DNA of 64,000 nucleotides from Lumbricus rubellus (taxonomy: Eukaryota; Annelida; Clitellata; Crassiclitellata; Lumbricidae): the NCBI GenBank assembly GCA_945859605.1, contig OX243827.1, positions 21,206,862 through 21,270,861 on the forward strand, given 5' to 3'. Under the pieces are notes generated by a model, which saw only the letters and a program-made list of their open reading frames with translations, was not told where the DNA came from and did not search any database. Made by a program: the position numbers and the translations under genes. Shown piece by piece: positions 22,867 to 35,645 of this stretch. How positions within the stretch are numbered: the stretch's first letter is position 1; the number at the start of each line of letters is the position of its first letter.

Positions 22867-23154
22867 TTGCTAAGTGAGGATGAATTGGAGGATTATTTTG
22901 ATGATGAAGAAGAGCAGGAAGAAAAAGAAGATGACGATAATGATGATGATGATGAGGAGGAAGATGAAGATTATTCTGACGAAGATGTTGATGATGATGA
23001 TGATGAAGAGGAGGAAGATGAAGATTATGATGATGATGATGATGATGACGACGACGATGACGACGACGATGATGAAAAGGAGGAGGAGGAGGATGAAGAT
23101 TATTCTGATGAAGATGTTGAGGAGGAGGAGGAAGGGAGAGCACTGTTTTTATGA
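22867..23154 (+). CDS. Acidic Asp/Glu-rich open frame, probably repeat-derived
   Basis: The frame encodes about 95 residues, almost all D and E, starting LSEDELEDYFDDEEEQEE. The phrase EDEDYSDEDV occurs twice. A weak acceptor-like TATCCTTTATTTAG lies at 22849-22862. It could be an acidic exon, but the nucleotide sequence is a degenerate GAT/GAA/GAG repeat and no family can be named. Repeat origin is favoured. The block repeated after the assembly gap begins inside this frame, at 23132. Confidence 0.2.
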   Translation: MLSEDELEDYFDDEEEQEEKEDDDNDDDDEEEDEDYSDEDVDDDDDEEEEDEDYDDDDDDDDDDDDDDDEKEEEEDEDYSDEDVEEEEEGRALFL

Positions 23155-24616
23155 AGATGATGATAATGATGATGGCGACAATGGTGATTTAATCATTTGG
23201 GCCAATTTTTTGAACATTTTAAGCCCACAGAGGCATATATTGATGAGGATGAGAGCAAGGGTTAATAGGCAAATGGGGGAGGAATGGGGAGAGGTTGACA
23301 GCGAGAATTGATAGATTGATAGATGAAATGAGGAAGAATAATTAATGGACAAAATGATCAAGGATAGGGGAGGGATGAGGGCAAGAATTGATAGATGAAA
23401 TAAGGATGGACAAATGAGGAAGAATATGGGGAGAGGATGATAGCGAGCATTAACTGGCTAATGAAGAGGAATTAGAAGTGTGTGGAAGTGAGGCTTAATA
23501 GGCAGATGAGTATGAATAGGTGGAAGTTGGGGGGTTGGGGAGATGAAAAATTAGGGTATATACACGTTGGAGAGGGTGGGTGTAGAACAGATGTGATGAG
23601 CGTAATGATGATTATTGTTTTGTTGGTACTTGGTGAGGATGAGAATGATGAATTGCAGGGAAGCTGGTCGTCATGGTTACTGCAGTTGATGATGTTGTTT
23701 CCTCCTTTTGTCCTTAGATGTGTTTCCAGATCATTGTTCTTCACTTGAGATGTAAATAGAATAGATAGATGTATGCTTGTTGTTTTTCGGCATTACCCTG
23801 CTTTCTGTTGCATGTCATGTGTGTGTGTTTGTGTGTGTGCGTGCGTGTGTGTGTGTTCATCTCACCCTTAATCCAATCTAATATATTCTAAATTTATATG
23901 ATGTGATCTTATTTAATCTAATCAATTCTAATCGAGTCTAGCATATTATGAAATCTTATAATTATAATTATATAAAGATTGGCGGTATTTTTTATGAATA
24001 ATCAATATTTAAGTCTGTGTCTTCATCTCTAAAAACCCAATTAATTATGTTAACATAGTGTATAGATCCTATAGTATACAACACAAGGAACCAAACCTTG
24101 GCTGCGTAGGGGAGGGGCGGCACAGTCAGGGGAGGGAGGGGCGGCAAAAAATAAAAAGTAATATTAACTTTTGTTTATGACTGCTCGCGAGACGAACTTG
24201 AAAGAATATAATTATAAGTAAAAACTTTGAAACTTAAACAGTTATAGGTCTGTGGCAATTAACGTTGGCTTTTAGAGTCGCCTGCAGCATGGTGTTAAAC
24301 TAAATTGCACGTGACACACCTATCGGGTTTCAACTGCACAACATTTGCAACCTATTAAGGCTATACGTTCTGTGGTGAATAGACTTAAAGCTGTGGTGTA
24401 ATGTAAAGTAATGTAATCCTTTACAATACGCTGCATCCAAGATTTACATTATACGTGCGTTTATATACACATTATGTATATGTATATAACTATATATAAT
24501 AATAGATTATATATACTTGCTCGGATGCATATGTGTATTTACGTGTTCTTGTATGTATACGTATAATTTTGTCTGTGTATATATATATATAATAAATATT
24601 TATATATGATTATAAT

Positions 24617-24647
<31 letters not shown>

Positions 24648-25743
24648 GTATATAATGTGTGTGTATATATTTATATATGATACTATTATATGTTTTGTGT
24701 ATTAGATCTATGTGTGTGCAAGTTTTAAATATGACAGCTCATTGTTCCAGCGTGTACTGTTTGCATGTGTATGTATGCGCGTGTAAGGTCAACATGACAG
24801 CATTGTTCCAGCGTATTGTTACTGTGAACAGACAACATTGCCATCTGGTTGCCGACCACGCTCCATGTGCAATGCACGCAGTCTATTAGTCTAGGCTTGG
24901 AATTTCAAAAGGGCTCTAGAAATCACCGTTAGAAGCAAATCATGTAACAATTTGCTAACCGGTGTTTCTAGACTAATTTGACCCTCCTGAAACCGAAAAT
25001 CGCGGTTAGCAAGCTGGATTTTTGGCGGTTCCATGGGAAAACAAGATGGCGGACAAAATGGCTGCCAATTGCTTATAATGCCTAAAAGTAAAGTATTGTA
25101 TGTGATAGGAACACGGTTTTAGACTCTAAATTAAGACTATAGGGTTCAAGAAATGCATTGGAATCAAATACATATATGTAGCACTGCCAAAAAATCAAAA
25201 TGGCGGACAAAATGGGGGCTAGAATCTTAAATGGACATAAATGAAGTTATGTATGCAATAGAAACATGATTTCAGAGTCTAAATCAACATTTTCGAGGTC
25301 AAGGAATGCGATGGAACCATGATCACATATGCAGCGCTGCACGAAAACCAAAATGGCGGACAAAATGGCGGCCAGAATCTTAAAATGGCTATAGGTGAAG
25401 TCATGCTTGCAATAGAAACATGATTTCAGAGTCTAAATCAACATTTTCGAGGTCAAGGAATGCGATGGAACCAATGTCACATATGTAGCACAGCACGAAA
25501 ACCATAATGGCGGCCAGAATATTAAAATGGCTATAGGTGAAGTCATGTATACAATGGAATCATGATTTCGGGTCTAAGTCAGCATTTTCGAGATCAAGGA
25601 ATGCGATGGAACCAATGTAACATATGTAGCAGCTCCAATGAAACCAAAGTAGTGGACAAAATGGCAGCCATATCCTTGAATTGGCTATTAGTGGAGTTCT
25701 GCATCTGATGTAAATATGCTTCCAGAATGTAAATGAAATTTGT
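23132..25743 (+). repeat. 2,612-bp block repeated exactly at 61389-64000
   Basis: Every position compared matches the post-gap sequence at a constant offset of 38,257, including (TG)n near 23820-23855 and (TA)n near 24575-24640. It holds a G/A-rich degenerate repeat (23300-23560), AT-rich non-coding DNA (23870-24700) and the left arm of the foldback element FB2. Confidence 0.9.
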
Positions 25744-27965
25744 CCAAGTTTGTGATTTAATTAAGGGCACATAATATATTATGTGACGCTGCCAGAAAGC
25801 CAAAATCCAAAATGATGAACAAAAGCTTTGACCAGCTGTAAATGATGTATTGAATGTATGTGATAGAGAGATGATTTCAGATTGGACTAGTGTTTTCTTG
25901 GTGGAATAATTCCAAGAAAGTCAGATTCTATCTTCTATATCCATATCATTGAGCTTAATGCGGTAAGATTGTCTAGTGGAAATATTTTAGTAGCTCATGA
26001 TTGCATTGAAGTTTAACTATTGCTGGCGCAATATTAATGCTTAAATGTTTCATGACTTGTCCTATCAATATTATTGTTTCAATGTTTCATGACTTGACTG
26101 CTATTATATGTGGAGTTAATTCAAGCATTGTTGCAAGATCACACTTTGATAGCAGCAGGGCTCGATGCTATACGCTTGTTAACTTTGCATGATCTGCAGT
26201 AGATAAACTCCATAATGTGACTGTGGCGCAGGACCAGTCCCAGACCACACTAGTAAAGATTACTGTCGTCCACCGCACTCCGTCCTAATGTGGATGGTGT
26301 CTGCATGAGCATCAATATATGGAAGATAGGCCTCTCCCAACTTACAGTTTGGTAATGAGCTTAACTCAGCTTATAAAGGAATGTTCCCAGTGTAAAAGGC
26401 AAGTGAGAATTTTACAATTAGGTTATTCATGCATTAGTTCAGTTCAATCCTGTTAAATATGTCACATCAAGTCCAGTTATGGCATGACAAGCCAATATAT
26501 TTCTTCATATCATAGTTGCTTGAATTGGATGAACTTCCGCTTTGTTGATATTCCCGTCATCACCCAAACATCGTTAAATATAAGGCATACACATCTGACC
26601 GGTCGTAGGCAACACCTTTTCTTTTTTCACCGAACCACCAGCAACAGCTAGGCCTACATCTATATCTCCAAATGTAGCTGTTGAGAGCTGAATGGACAGG
26701 AATGAAATTAGATCAGCTTTCCTTTCAGGCATGCCAAGAATATTCAGCCAATTTTCCGACAACATTACTGAGTACCGCTATTTCAAGACTCTATACCGTG
26801 ACGAAGTTGTGGTCATAGTCACCATTTCTGTATGGTTGCCCTTTTTTTATAAGCAATGTCTAGGTCCAGTGCATATCCAAGACAATAATTAATGACCCTC
26901 TGGTAGCCAACTGAAAGTACCTTTACACGTCACGATATTGATGTCACTCATGCCAGATCCATGGGATAGTCAGCTTGATATGTTATGATATTGTGATACA
27001 TGGTAACTACGTCGGTGATCTTTTGCCAAACGCTCCTTGGTTTAAGACTTGCTGAGGCAATTGTGATAATTTGAATGATCATATCTAGCCAAATAATGGA
27101 ACATTGTAGATAAATTCCACAGCACAGACCCCAGAATTCATCTTGCAAAGACCGGGTAAAAAACTGATATCAAATTCCTAATGCATACATGACTTCACTT
27201 GTGTCCATTTTAGGATACTGGCCGCCATTTTGTCCGCCATTTTGGTTTTCGTGCAGTGCTACATATTTGACTTTGGCACCATTTGACACCTGTGGACTGT
27301 GCCAGACGGGCGCAGGACAGAGTGGAATGGAGGAAGCTGCTGTCGTTGCCTCTGGTCTCCGACCCTCAGCAATGAGGATGGACATCATCATCATCCATCA
27401 TACTCCTTGACCTTGAAAATGCAGACTTAAACCCTGAAATCATGATTCCATTGCATATATGACTTCAGCTATAGCCATTTTAAGATTTGGCCGCCATTTT
27501 GTCCGCCATTTTGGTTTCCTGTGCAGTGCTACATATGTAACCTTGGTCCCATCGCATTCCTTGACCTCGAAAATGTTGATTTAGACTCTAAAATCATGTT
27601 TCTATTGCATACATAACTTCATTTACGGCCATTTAAGATTCTAGCCGCCATTTTGTCCGCCATTTTGATTTTTTGGCAGTGCTTCATATATGTATTTGAT
27701 TCAAATGCATTTCTTGAACCCCATAGTCTTAATTTAGAGTCTAAAACCGTGTTACTATCACATAGAATACTTTACTTTTAGGCATTATAAACAATTGGCA
27801 GCCATTTTGTCCGCCATCTTGTTTTCTCATGGAACCGCCAAAAATCCAGCTTGCTAACCGCGATTTTCGGTTTCAGGAGGGTCAAATTAGTCTAGAAACA
27901 CCGGTTAGCAAATTGTTACATGATTTGCTTCTAATAGTGTAATTTTCAGATTCCAAGCCTAGACT
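24888..27965. mobile_element. Large foldback transposon FB2 with inverted arms of about 800 bp
   Basis: The ends are AGTCTAGGCTTGGAAT and its exact inverse. The left arm (24888 to about 25760) and right arm (about 27190-27965) are near-complementary. Each is built from direct repeats of about 152 bp carrying ATGGCGGACAAAATGGC (left-arm copies near 25046, 25198, 25350, 25650). The central 1.4 kb is not palindromic and contains a decayed coding relic on the minus strand. No target duplication could be identified. Confidence 0.75.
26180..26830 (-). pseudogene. Decayed open frame inside FB2, repeat-associated uncharacterised family
   Basis: The minus strand gives SENWLNILGMPERKADLISF, then LAVAGG (26574-26765). 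After stops and frame changes it gives ILACHAITGLDVTYLTG (near 26450-26500) and, further on, LLVWSGTGP (near 26240). The order K.DLI.FLS...VAGG...HA.TG.D.T recalls a widespread invertebrate repeat-associated protein of unknown function (recalled, uncertain). Several stops and shifts show it is dead. No function is assigned. Confidence 0.3.
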
Positions 27966-28049
27966 CTCTCTCTCTCGCTCTTTATTCGCCTTCTAATGTC
28001 TAAGTACCCTTGAGCCGCGCTAATGCCTAAGGACGGCTGCCGACAATAA

Positions 28050-28071
28050 TATATGAGTAGAATACAGCAGT

Positions 28072-28119
<48 letters not shown>

Positions 28120-28158
28120 TTATATACGTATATAATATATATGTATATAATATATATG

Positions 28159-28198
<40 letters not shown>

Positions 28199-28300
28199 CA
28201 CACACACATATATATACACACATATAAATATGTATATTATATATAGATATATTTATATGTGTATATATATATATGTGTGTGTGTGTGTGCATATATATTT
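28050..28300. repeat. (TA)n microsatellite
   Basis: Interrupted AT dinucleotides with a short TGTG run. The frames here, on both strands, are not genes. Confidence 0.9.
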
Positions 28301-28333
28301 TAAGTATTGTCAAGTAGCGCAATGCTCGGAGAA

Positions 28334-28448
28334 ATTCCGCCACTTTGAACTCGTTCTTTGGCAGTGCCAGTCCCAAGCTTTGAAAGAGGAGGAGGGCGAC
28401 ACTGATCAACCCTGATATGACACAGTGTGTCATTAAATAGCAACAAGC
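28334..28448 (-). repeat. Interspersed repeat R1, copy e
   Basis: The minus-strand core GTGTCGCCCTCCTCC is complete, and the TTCCGCCACT end is kept. Confidence 0.65.
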
Positions 28449-28775
28449 CATGCTTAGAGACGCCCATACCCAAGCTAGACATGTCAGGGCCATTTTAGCG
28501 ATTTTATATTGCACTTGTCCAATTCGACTTGCCTCCAGCCCTCCCGGTAAGTTAAGTTGAAATCGTAGTCGGGTACGCACTCAGCTGTGTACGGGGTGAA
28601 GTTGATTTTTCCAGTTAGTCTATACCCCTGGTTTTATTGACAATCCGTGTGGTAGTTGTTGCTTATGTCTTTTGAGTATTTGGGGCGCGTATCATAGGGT
28701 GCACCAAGGTTCTTTGAATTCACATATGTTTGGACTGATCTTGGGGTGCATAGTAAGTCTTCTGTTACCCTACAG

Positions 28776-29138
28776 CAAAGGTGTCAAACCTTTCTTAGTG
28801 GCGGGCCAGTGTGAACATCTTCCAACAAGTGGCGGGCCAGGGTGTCGAAGCTCCTGAGCAAAATTGGGTAGTGATCTGAGAGGGAGCTACGGGTTTGGTC
28901 AGCAAAATCCCAGAACATTTAAAATAATATGTGTTTTGTAGCTCTTATAATTTTGTTAACAGACAACCAACCGAAAACCATAGATACACAGTCTACACAG
29001 AGCTGTGCGTCTGAGCAAAAGTGACGTCAGTAAGAAAAACCTCCATGTATTTGGCGCTGACTGTAAAATATAAAATTTTGAACTTTAAATTTATCCTCTA
29101 ATTTTGTAATCTTCAGGGAAGGCTCTTTGACACCTCTG
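28776..29138. mobile_element. hAT-type (Charlie-like) non-autonomous element
   Basis: The termini CAAAGGTGTCAAACC and CTTTGACACCTCTG are imperfect inverted repeats of the type known from Charlie-like hAT elements. An exact 8-bp duplication, CCCTACAG, lies at 28768-28775 and 29139-29146. A subterminal GTGGCGGGCCAG occurs twice. The 363 bp have no transposase frame. Confidence 0.8.
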
Positions 29139-29149
29139 CCCTACAGTGT

Positions 29150-30275
29150 GTGATGGGCTGCACCAGCAGCAGCTGCGGTCTATATATCGTCACGGGACTA
29201 ACAACAGGCGTCATGCTCTTACGTCCTGGTCTTCTTGTTTCCATAATTAATCGACGTTTTGCCGCACAATATTGAAATAACAGATCGACGAATTCGTTTG
29301 CAGACGTTCGGCCTTCTGGCTTGGTCACGTGACCGGATCATGTGACCTCGTATGCCTGTTGTGGAGTCAGTGTGGACGAACAACCAAATGTTGTGTATCG
29401 TGTGTTGTGGGGTTTATTTTGATGTCAATTGACAATAGTCTGGTCTGTGATGGTTCTAGTTGTAGTAACACTCAGGGTTATCATCATCTGCATCTTCGGT
29501 AGTAGTTCCGGATGTATTGGTTGGATGTGTGATTGGGTGCTGATGATGAGTTTGGTGTTGTTGGTTGTGCTGCATGGTGCATGTGCAGCCTCATCAGCAG
29601 CAGAGAATGATTGAGAACGGATGAGCAGGGATATTTATGTGGAAGGGAAAAGATTTCGTATAGGTGTACTGTGTGTGTGTGTGCGTGTGTGTGTGTGTGT
29701 GCGCGCGCGCGGCGTGAAAGGTAAAGAGAGATACACACTGGAAGACTGAAAGAGAGATACAGACAGACACACAGAGATACAGACACGCAGAGATACAGAC
29801 ACACAGAGATACAGACTGAGATAGAGACAGAGCAGAGGACATGTATAATGGGTCACATGCAGAGATATTTATACATGGCAGTTGATTATCCAGTGCGTTA
29901 CACAGTACTCAGCAACACTTTCTCTGTGATTACTTCCATTTCCAGTAAATCAAAGTACATACCTTAAGTGATTGTTCCAACTCGTCTCTGCAGCCTCCTT
30001 CCTCTCTCTCTCCTCCTATATCTTCTCCGACACATCTCAGGTTCTTCTTCCACCTGTTCAACTTATCTCACCTTTCAGGACCAACCTGCTTCGGCCCCAA
30101 TAGCTGCCGTGCTTGCTGTAATAGACCTGTACACTAGGTCGCGGTTTTGCACTGGTATGGGTGTCGACCTAAGGATCATATTCGCAGCTGTTTGCTCGTC
30201 AGTTTACACCGTCAGGAATCTTTCTCTACTATAAGGCTTTTGCCATTCTAGAAAAACTGCCCATCTTCTGTGATG
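29150..30275. other. Non-coding DNA with short simple repeats
   Basis: TG/GC dinucleotides (29665-29712) and GAGATACAGACA repeats (29740-29830). The frames at 29429-29614 and 29968-30234 include hydrophobic stretches but lack splice context or similarity that I can recognise. Confidence 0.4.
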
Positions 30276-30284
30276 TGATTGCCG

Positions 30285-30630
30285 AATGAATGAATGGCTG
30301 AATGAATGAATGATTAAATAAATGAATCAGTGAATGGGTGAATAAATGAGTGATTGAATTAGTGAGTGAATGAAAGAGGGAATGAATGAATGAATGGATG
30401 GATGGGTGAATGGATGGGTGAATGGATGAGTGAATGAATTAGTGATTGAATGAAAGAGGTAATGAAGGAATGAATGAATGAATGGATGGATGGGTGAATG
30501 AATGAGTGAATGAATTAGTGATTGAATGAAAGAGGGAGTGAATGAATGAATGGATGGGTGGGTGAATGAATGAGTGAGCGAAGGAATGAATGAGTGTGAA
30601 TGCATGAGTAAATAAATAAATAAATAAACT
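30285..30630 (+). repeat. (GAAT)n/(GGAT)n degenerate microsatellite
   Basis: Tetranucleotide units with a higher-order period near 112-116 bp (GAATGAAAGAGG recurs near 30368, 30449, 30524). Confidence 0.8.
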
Positions 30631-30639
30631 GGTCAGCTG

Positions 30640-31900
30640 TTAAATCTGTTATATAGGCCTACAACAGATTGTTAACATCCTTTGCTGCTGCATGTTGTGC
30701 TGTTTCGGAAGGTGTGTATACAAACTCTGAAGTCTGTATTACTTTTACCACGCAGAAAGCTTTTACCACCTGTGGATCTTTAATGAAATGTCGTGAGCAT
30801 CCTTTTATATAAACCGTATGTATTTCGCGGAAGTATTTCCTGAAGATCTGCCATGAAAATCGCCGTCCGTTTTTCCTTCGCAAATGCGTATCCTGCTGCG
30901 AATGTGTGTAGTCCTATTTCCTTTCGATCAGAGGGTGTACCAAATATCGTCCATTTGGTTTCGATCACGAACCGGCGAATATAGGCCCTATATACTGGCG
31001 TTCCGTGAAGTCTATTTAGCTGGTTCCGCAGCGCTTACATTTTGTTTTTACAGTTTATAAGTGCGGCGGCAGCGGTGTTATTCGTTCGTTCGCTTAGCTG
31101 TTTTCGCTTGTTTTTTAAATTGGCCGTTGCTGCGGGTTCTATTGACTTTATCATTTTCGACTTTCGCTGTGTTTTTCGCGTGTCATTCAGTGCTTATGGA
31201 TATTATGCCGTGTGCTTGCTTATGCAATGCAGTGTGTGCTGTATGCCACGTCACGCGCGCGTGTAAACACGAGAGAGCTCTTTCCGTAAAAATTGGAATA
31301 GCTTTCATCCTATTAGAACCTGATGTTGGAAAATCATCCTTCATGCTGCGTTGGGTTTATATATGTATGAGATTTTTTCCAAGGAATAGGCCGTGCATGG
31401 AAACATGTTATAGTGAAGAGGAATCAGGTGTGTGATGAGTGTAAATTAGTAGCACCTGCACTGCTGAGAGGTGTAATTGGCATGGTGGTGGTCGTGGTGG
31501 TGGTAGTAATGGTGTTGGTGGTTCCGGTGGTGGTTTGAGGTGGTGATGCATATGGTGGTGGGTGGTAAAGGTGGTGTAGGTGCTAGTGGCTGTAACGCTG
31601 GCATTTGCACTTTGTGGTGATAGTGGTGTTGGTTGTTGGTTAAGAAAAACATTATGGTTCCGTCCATGCACCGCCTGAAGTCTAGTGTTGTCTGTATATA
31701 AGTTCAAACATTGATGGAAATTGGAAATGGAGAAAATCGGTAGAAAACGTTTTGATTGAAGTGCAGCTATCTCTGTGCCGGGTGTTATACATATGGACCT
31801 GCGAGCGGACTATACAGTGGAGAATGTCTATAGGACTCTAGGTGTAGGTCAAACTGGCGGTCCTCAGGCCATACAGGACCTGATAATAAGTGGCTAAAAA
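30640..31900. other. Mostly unique non-coding DNA
   Basis: No recognisable exon. A GGTGGT-rich patch lies at 31485-31625. The frame at 31061-31435 is Cys/Phe-rich and unlike any family I know. Confidence 0.4.
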
Positions 31901-31925
31901 TAGGATTAGTAGAACTCACACGTCC

Positions 31926-32482
31926 ATCACCGGCAGCACCACCAGCACTACCACTACCACAGCCACCACCACCACCACCACCACCACCACCACCACCACC
32001 ACCACCACCACCACCACCACCACAGCTGCCTTCTTCAGCACCACACCACCACAGCCGCCGCCACCATAGTCACCACCACCACCACCACCACCACTACCAC
32101 CACCAACACCACATCCGCAGCTGCCTTCTTCAGCACCACCACCACAGCCGCTACCACCATAGTCACTAACACTACGCATCTTCTTCATCTTCACCACCAC
32201 CATCACCCCCACCGCCACCACCACCACCACCCCCACCGCCACCACCACCACTACCACCACCACCACCACCATCACCACCACCACCACCATCACCACCACA
32301 GCTGCCTTCTTCAGCACCACACCACCACAGCCACCAATACTGGTCACCTTTTTCAGCACCACAACCACACGACGACGACGACCACCACCACCACCAACAA
32401 CACCAACACCAACACCACCGCCGCCACCACCATCGCCATCGCCACCACCACCACAACCACCACCACCACCACCACCACAAGT
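31926..32482 (+). repeat. (ACC)n trinucleotide array with an embedded repeat
   Basis: CACCAC units are interrupted at least three times by CAGCTGCCTTCTTCAGCACC (near 32023, 32118, 32298), so a unit of at least 90 bp has been duplicated within the microsatellite. The minus-strand Gly/Val/Trp frames are not genes. Confidence 0.85.
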
Positions 32483-32839
32483 GACCCTCTAAGCTGTGCA
32501 TGGTGATTAGATTGTTATATATTGCTGATGTTGCTGCATGATGTGAGAATTTTCACCACAGACATCTCTGTTCAGTCTATGGTTCTCTTTCTGAACAATT
32601 AATCACAAGTCTTGGCTGCTTCTAAAGTCCACACCATCATCGTTCAACATTTCCATAAATCCCAAACAGCCAAATTTAGCTCGTGTGTATATCTATAGCG
32701 AGTGGCAATGTCTAGGTATACCAAGCGGAGGCGGTGTGATAGCTGGTGCTCTGTCTCTGTTCATTATTCGTGGTGTAGGAAATATCTGGGCCCGTTTTGG
32801 TTGTTGTTCTTTAATGCCTACCCTATATCCGTGTTTTTA

Positions 32840-33600
32840 TCCGGTCTCTTATAGCACTCTTTAACCCAACTCATGCATGCTTTGGCCCCCTATACGCTGG
32901 CACTCTTTGAACCATACCCTGTCATTCTTTGACCCCTACCATGACATTCTGTGGCTCCTATATACTCTGACATTCTTAAACCTCTACTCTGGCATTCTGT
33001 AACCCATTCCTCAACATTCTTTAACCCCCTACCATGAAATTCTTTAACCCTATAGCCTAACATTCTTTTACCACTACCCTAACATTCTTTAGCCCTACTC
33101 TGGCATTCTTTTACCCTTACCGTGACAATCTTTAACTTCTAACCAGACATTCTTTAATACCTACCCTGATTCCCTGACATTCTTTAACTCTGTACCCTGA
33201 CATTCTTCTACCCCCTACCATGACAATCTGTAGCACGTAACGAAATATTCTTTAACAAGTATACCCTGACAATTTTAGCCTCTGACATTCCTTAACACCT
33301 ACCTACCCTGGCATTCTGTACCCCTGTATGCATGCCATTCTTTAAACCGTATACCCTGGACATTCTTTAACACCTATATACCCTGGCATTCTGTACCTCT
33401 ATAACATGGCATTCTCTACCTCTATACCATGCCATTCTTTAAACCGTATACCCTGGACATTCTTTAACACCTACCCTGCCATTCTGTACCTCTATACCAT
33501 GGCATTCTGTACCCCTATGCCATACCATTCCTTAAACCGTGTATACCCTGGACATTCTTTTATCCATGCCCTTGCATTCTTTAACCTCTAGTCTGATATT
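32840..33600 (+). repeat. Degenerate tandem array of CATTCTTTAACCCCTACCCTG, about 30-bp period
   Basis: More than twenty imperfect units of ACATTCTTTAACC plus TACCCTG. The end (33360-33560) shows a longer repeat of about 105 bp. Confidence 0.8.
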
Positions 33601-34064
33601 CGTTCGCACAGTTGTTCTGCTGTCGGCTGTGGTGCAAACTGTCTCGACAGCTTGTTGTACTTTTACTAATTTTTGCATATAGCATTTTTACTCGTGCATT
33701 CTCTCATTTTTAAGTTAATGTCGGTGCACGCGCTGATAACAGAGAGCAGAATCACATGGCCCCATGACGTTTAGGGCAGAGCAAGAGCAACAGTGATAGG
33801 TGTCAGATAATTATATCTACATATATGCACATATATAATTATATATATACAACATTATATGCAGTTGTTACTGCAAGTTTTTTGACTGTTGCTACAAGTT
33901 TGTTCGTGCGTTTGTGACCTTCCACAATTTCTTTTATGTTAGACGAATAGTTTGCAGGCAATGGATTAATAAATAAACAGTATACATTGAATTTAGTATA
34001 TTTTATGAACTGTTAATGCTATAATAATTATTTATGGTCATCTGATTTGATTGAAAGCAGTTAT

Positions 34065-34425
34065 ACATGCTATTAGCTAGATATTTCAGTCAGCATATTT
34101 TAAATGCTATTAGCTAGATAATTTAGTCAGCATATTTTAAATGCTATTAGCTAGATATTTTGGTCAGCATATTTTACATGCTATTAGCTAGAAATTTTGG
34201 TAAGCGTATTTTAAATGCTATCATCCAGATATTTTAGTCAGCTCGACAAACAGCATTTGCATGCTATTAGCCAGATATTTTAGTCAGCTGATTCGAAAGC
34301 AGTTGCATGATAATTATTTGCTAGAGATTTTAGTCAGCTGATCACACAGCTGTTACATGCCATTTGCCAGATATTTTAGTCAGTGATAAGATTGCAGTTG
34401 CATGCTATAAGCCCGATATATTTTG
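34065..34425 (+). repeat. Tandem array of ATGCTATTAGCTAGATATTT, period about 46-60 bp
   Basis: About seven copies of GCTATTAGC.AGATATTTTAGTCAGC, increasingly divergent to the right. Confidence 0.8.
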
Positions 34426-34599
34426 TGGTCGTGGATGGCCTTGTTCGATTGGGCTGTTACACTGTTGCATTGTATGGTATTATTTAAGTGATATCCTAGA
34501 AACGTGGAGCTTATTTTTGAATGAATGCAGATGAGGAGGAGATTGCTTTTGCTTTCTAATCCAATCATATGGCCACGGACTGATTCTGAATTCATCAGT

Positions 34600-34912
34600 G
34601 TATGTGCGACTGTGCGTGCGTGTCTGTGTGTGTATATGTGTGTGTGTTTGTGTGTGTGTGTGTTTGTGTGTATGTTTGTATGTGTGTGTATGTGTGTGTG
34701 TGTGTGTGTTTGTACATGTGTGTATGTGTATGTGTGTGTGAATGTGTTTGTATGTGTGAATGTGTGTGTGTGTGTGTGTGTGTGCATGTGTGTGTACATA
34801 TGTGTGTGCATGTGTGTGTGTGCATGTGTGCGCGCGTGTGTGTGTGTATACATGAGTGTGTAAGTGTGTGTGTGTGTGTGTCTGTGTCTGTGTGTATGCG
34901 TGCGCGTGCGGA
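34600..34912 (+). repeat. TG-rich microsatellite
   Basis: Imperfect (TG)n with TATG and CATG interruptions. Confidence 0.9.
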
Positions 34913-35035
34913 ATTGCCTTGGCGCTATTGAGTCGATCTCGACGGAAGTTGTTGGCAGCGCCCCCTGTAGTGTCTTGTTGACATTTAACAGGAATCAATG
35001 GTAGGAGGACGACGACGGTGAGATGCACAACGATG

Positions 35036-35362
35036 ACAGGCAGACAGACAGAGACAGACAGACAGACAGAAAGAGAAAGACAGAGACAGATACAGAGAGA
35101 GAGACAGAGACAAAGAGAATAAGATAAAGACACAGATAGATAGACAGACAGATAGAAGCAGAGAGACATATAGAGGCAGACAGACAGACAGACAGACAGG
35201 AAAAGAGATTGACAGACAGACACAGAGGCAGCAAAACAGAGACAGAGTGAAACTGAGACAGAAAGAGAGATAAAAACGATGTGAGGGAGACACAGACAGC
35301 TAGACAGACTAAAGAATTCTAATGTAGACAAACAAGCCAACACATAGAGAGAAAGAGACGAC

Positions 35363-35410
<48 letters not shown>

Positions 35411-35412
35411 AG
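35036..35412 (+). repeat. (GACA)n and (GA)n microsatellites
   Basis: GACAGACA and GAGACA units end in a pure (GA)n at 35366-35407. Confidence 0.9.
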
Positions 35413-35429
35413 AGTGGAACGAGGATTCA

Positions 35430-35645
35430 TCCTAAATGCATGGGACCAGACTGTATCTGCCGAGGGAGGTTCGATATTTTAGTCGTATGGGCCTCCTTAA
35501 GTCGAAGAAGTCACCGAGGTATATGCCGTTTTTCGAGCCTACCGCCAGAATCGCCAGGATCGGCGGTACAGTCGATAATAAAATTATGCAAATGAGATGA
35601 CGTGCTTTGAGTAGTGACACTTCCGTTTTTCGATTACTGATTTAT
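35430..35645. promoter_or_regulatory. Unique segment with POU octamer and CRE-like words
   Basis: Non-repetitive sequence with several CpGs. It contains ATGCAAAT at 35586-35593 and GATGACGTGC just after it. This could be an intronic regulatory element, but there is no independent support. Confidence 0.2.

Noticed and set aside
31916..32501. Gly/Val- and Trp-rich frames on the minus strand
   Set aside because: Translation of an (ACC)n array.
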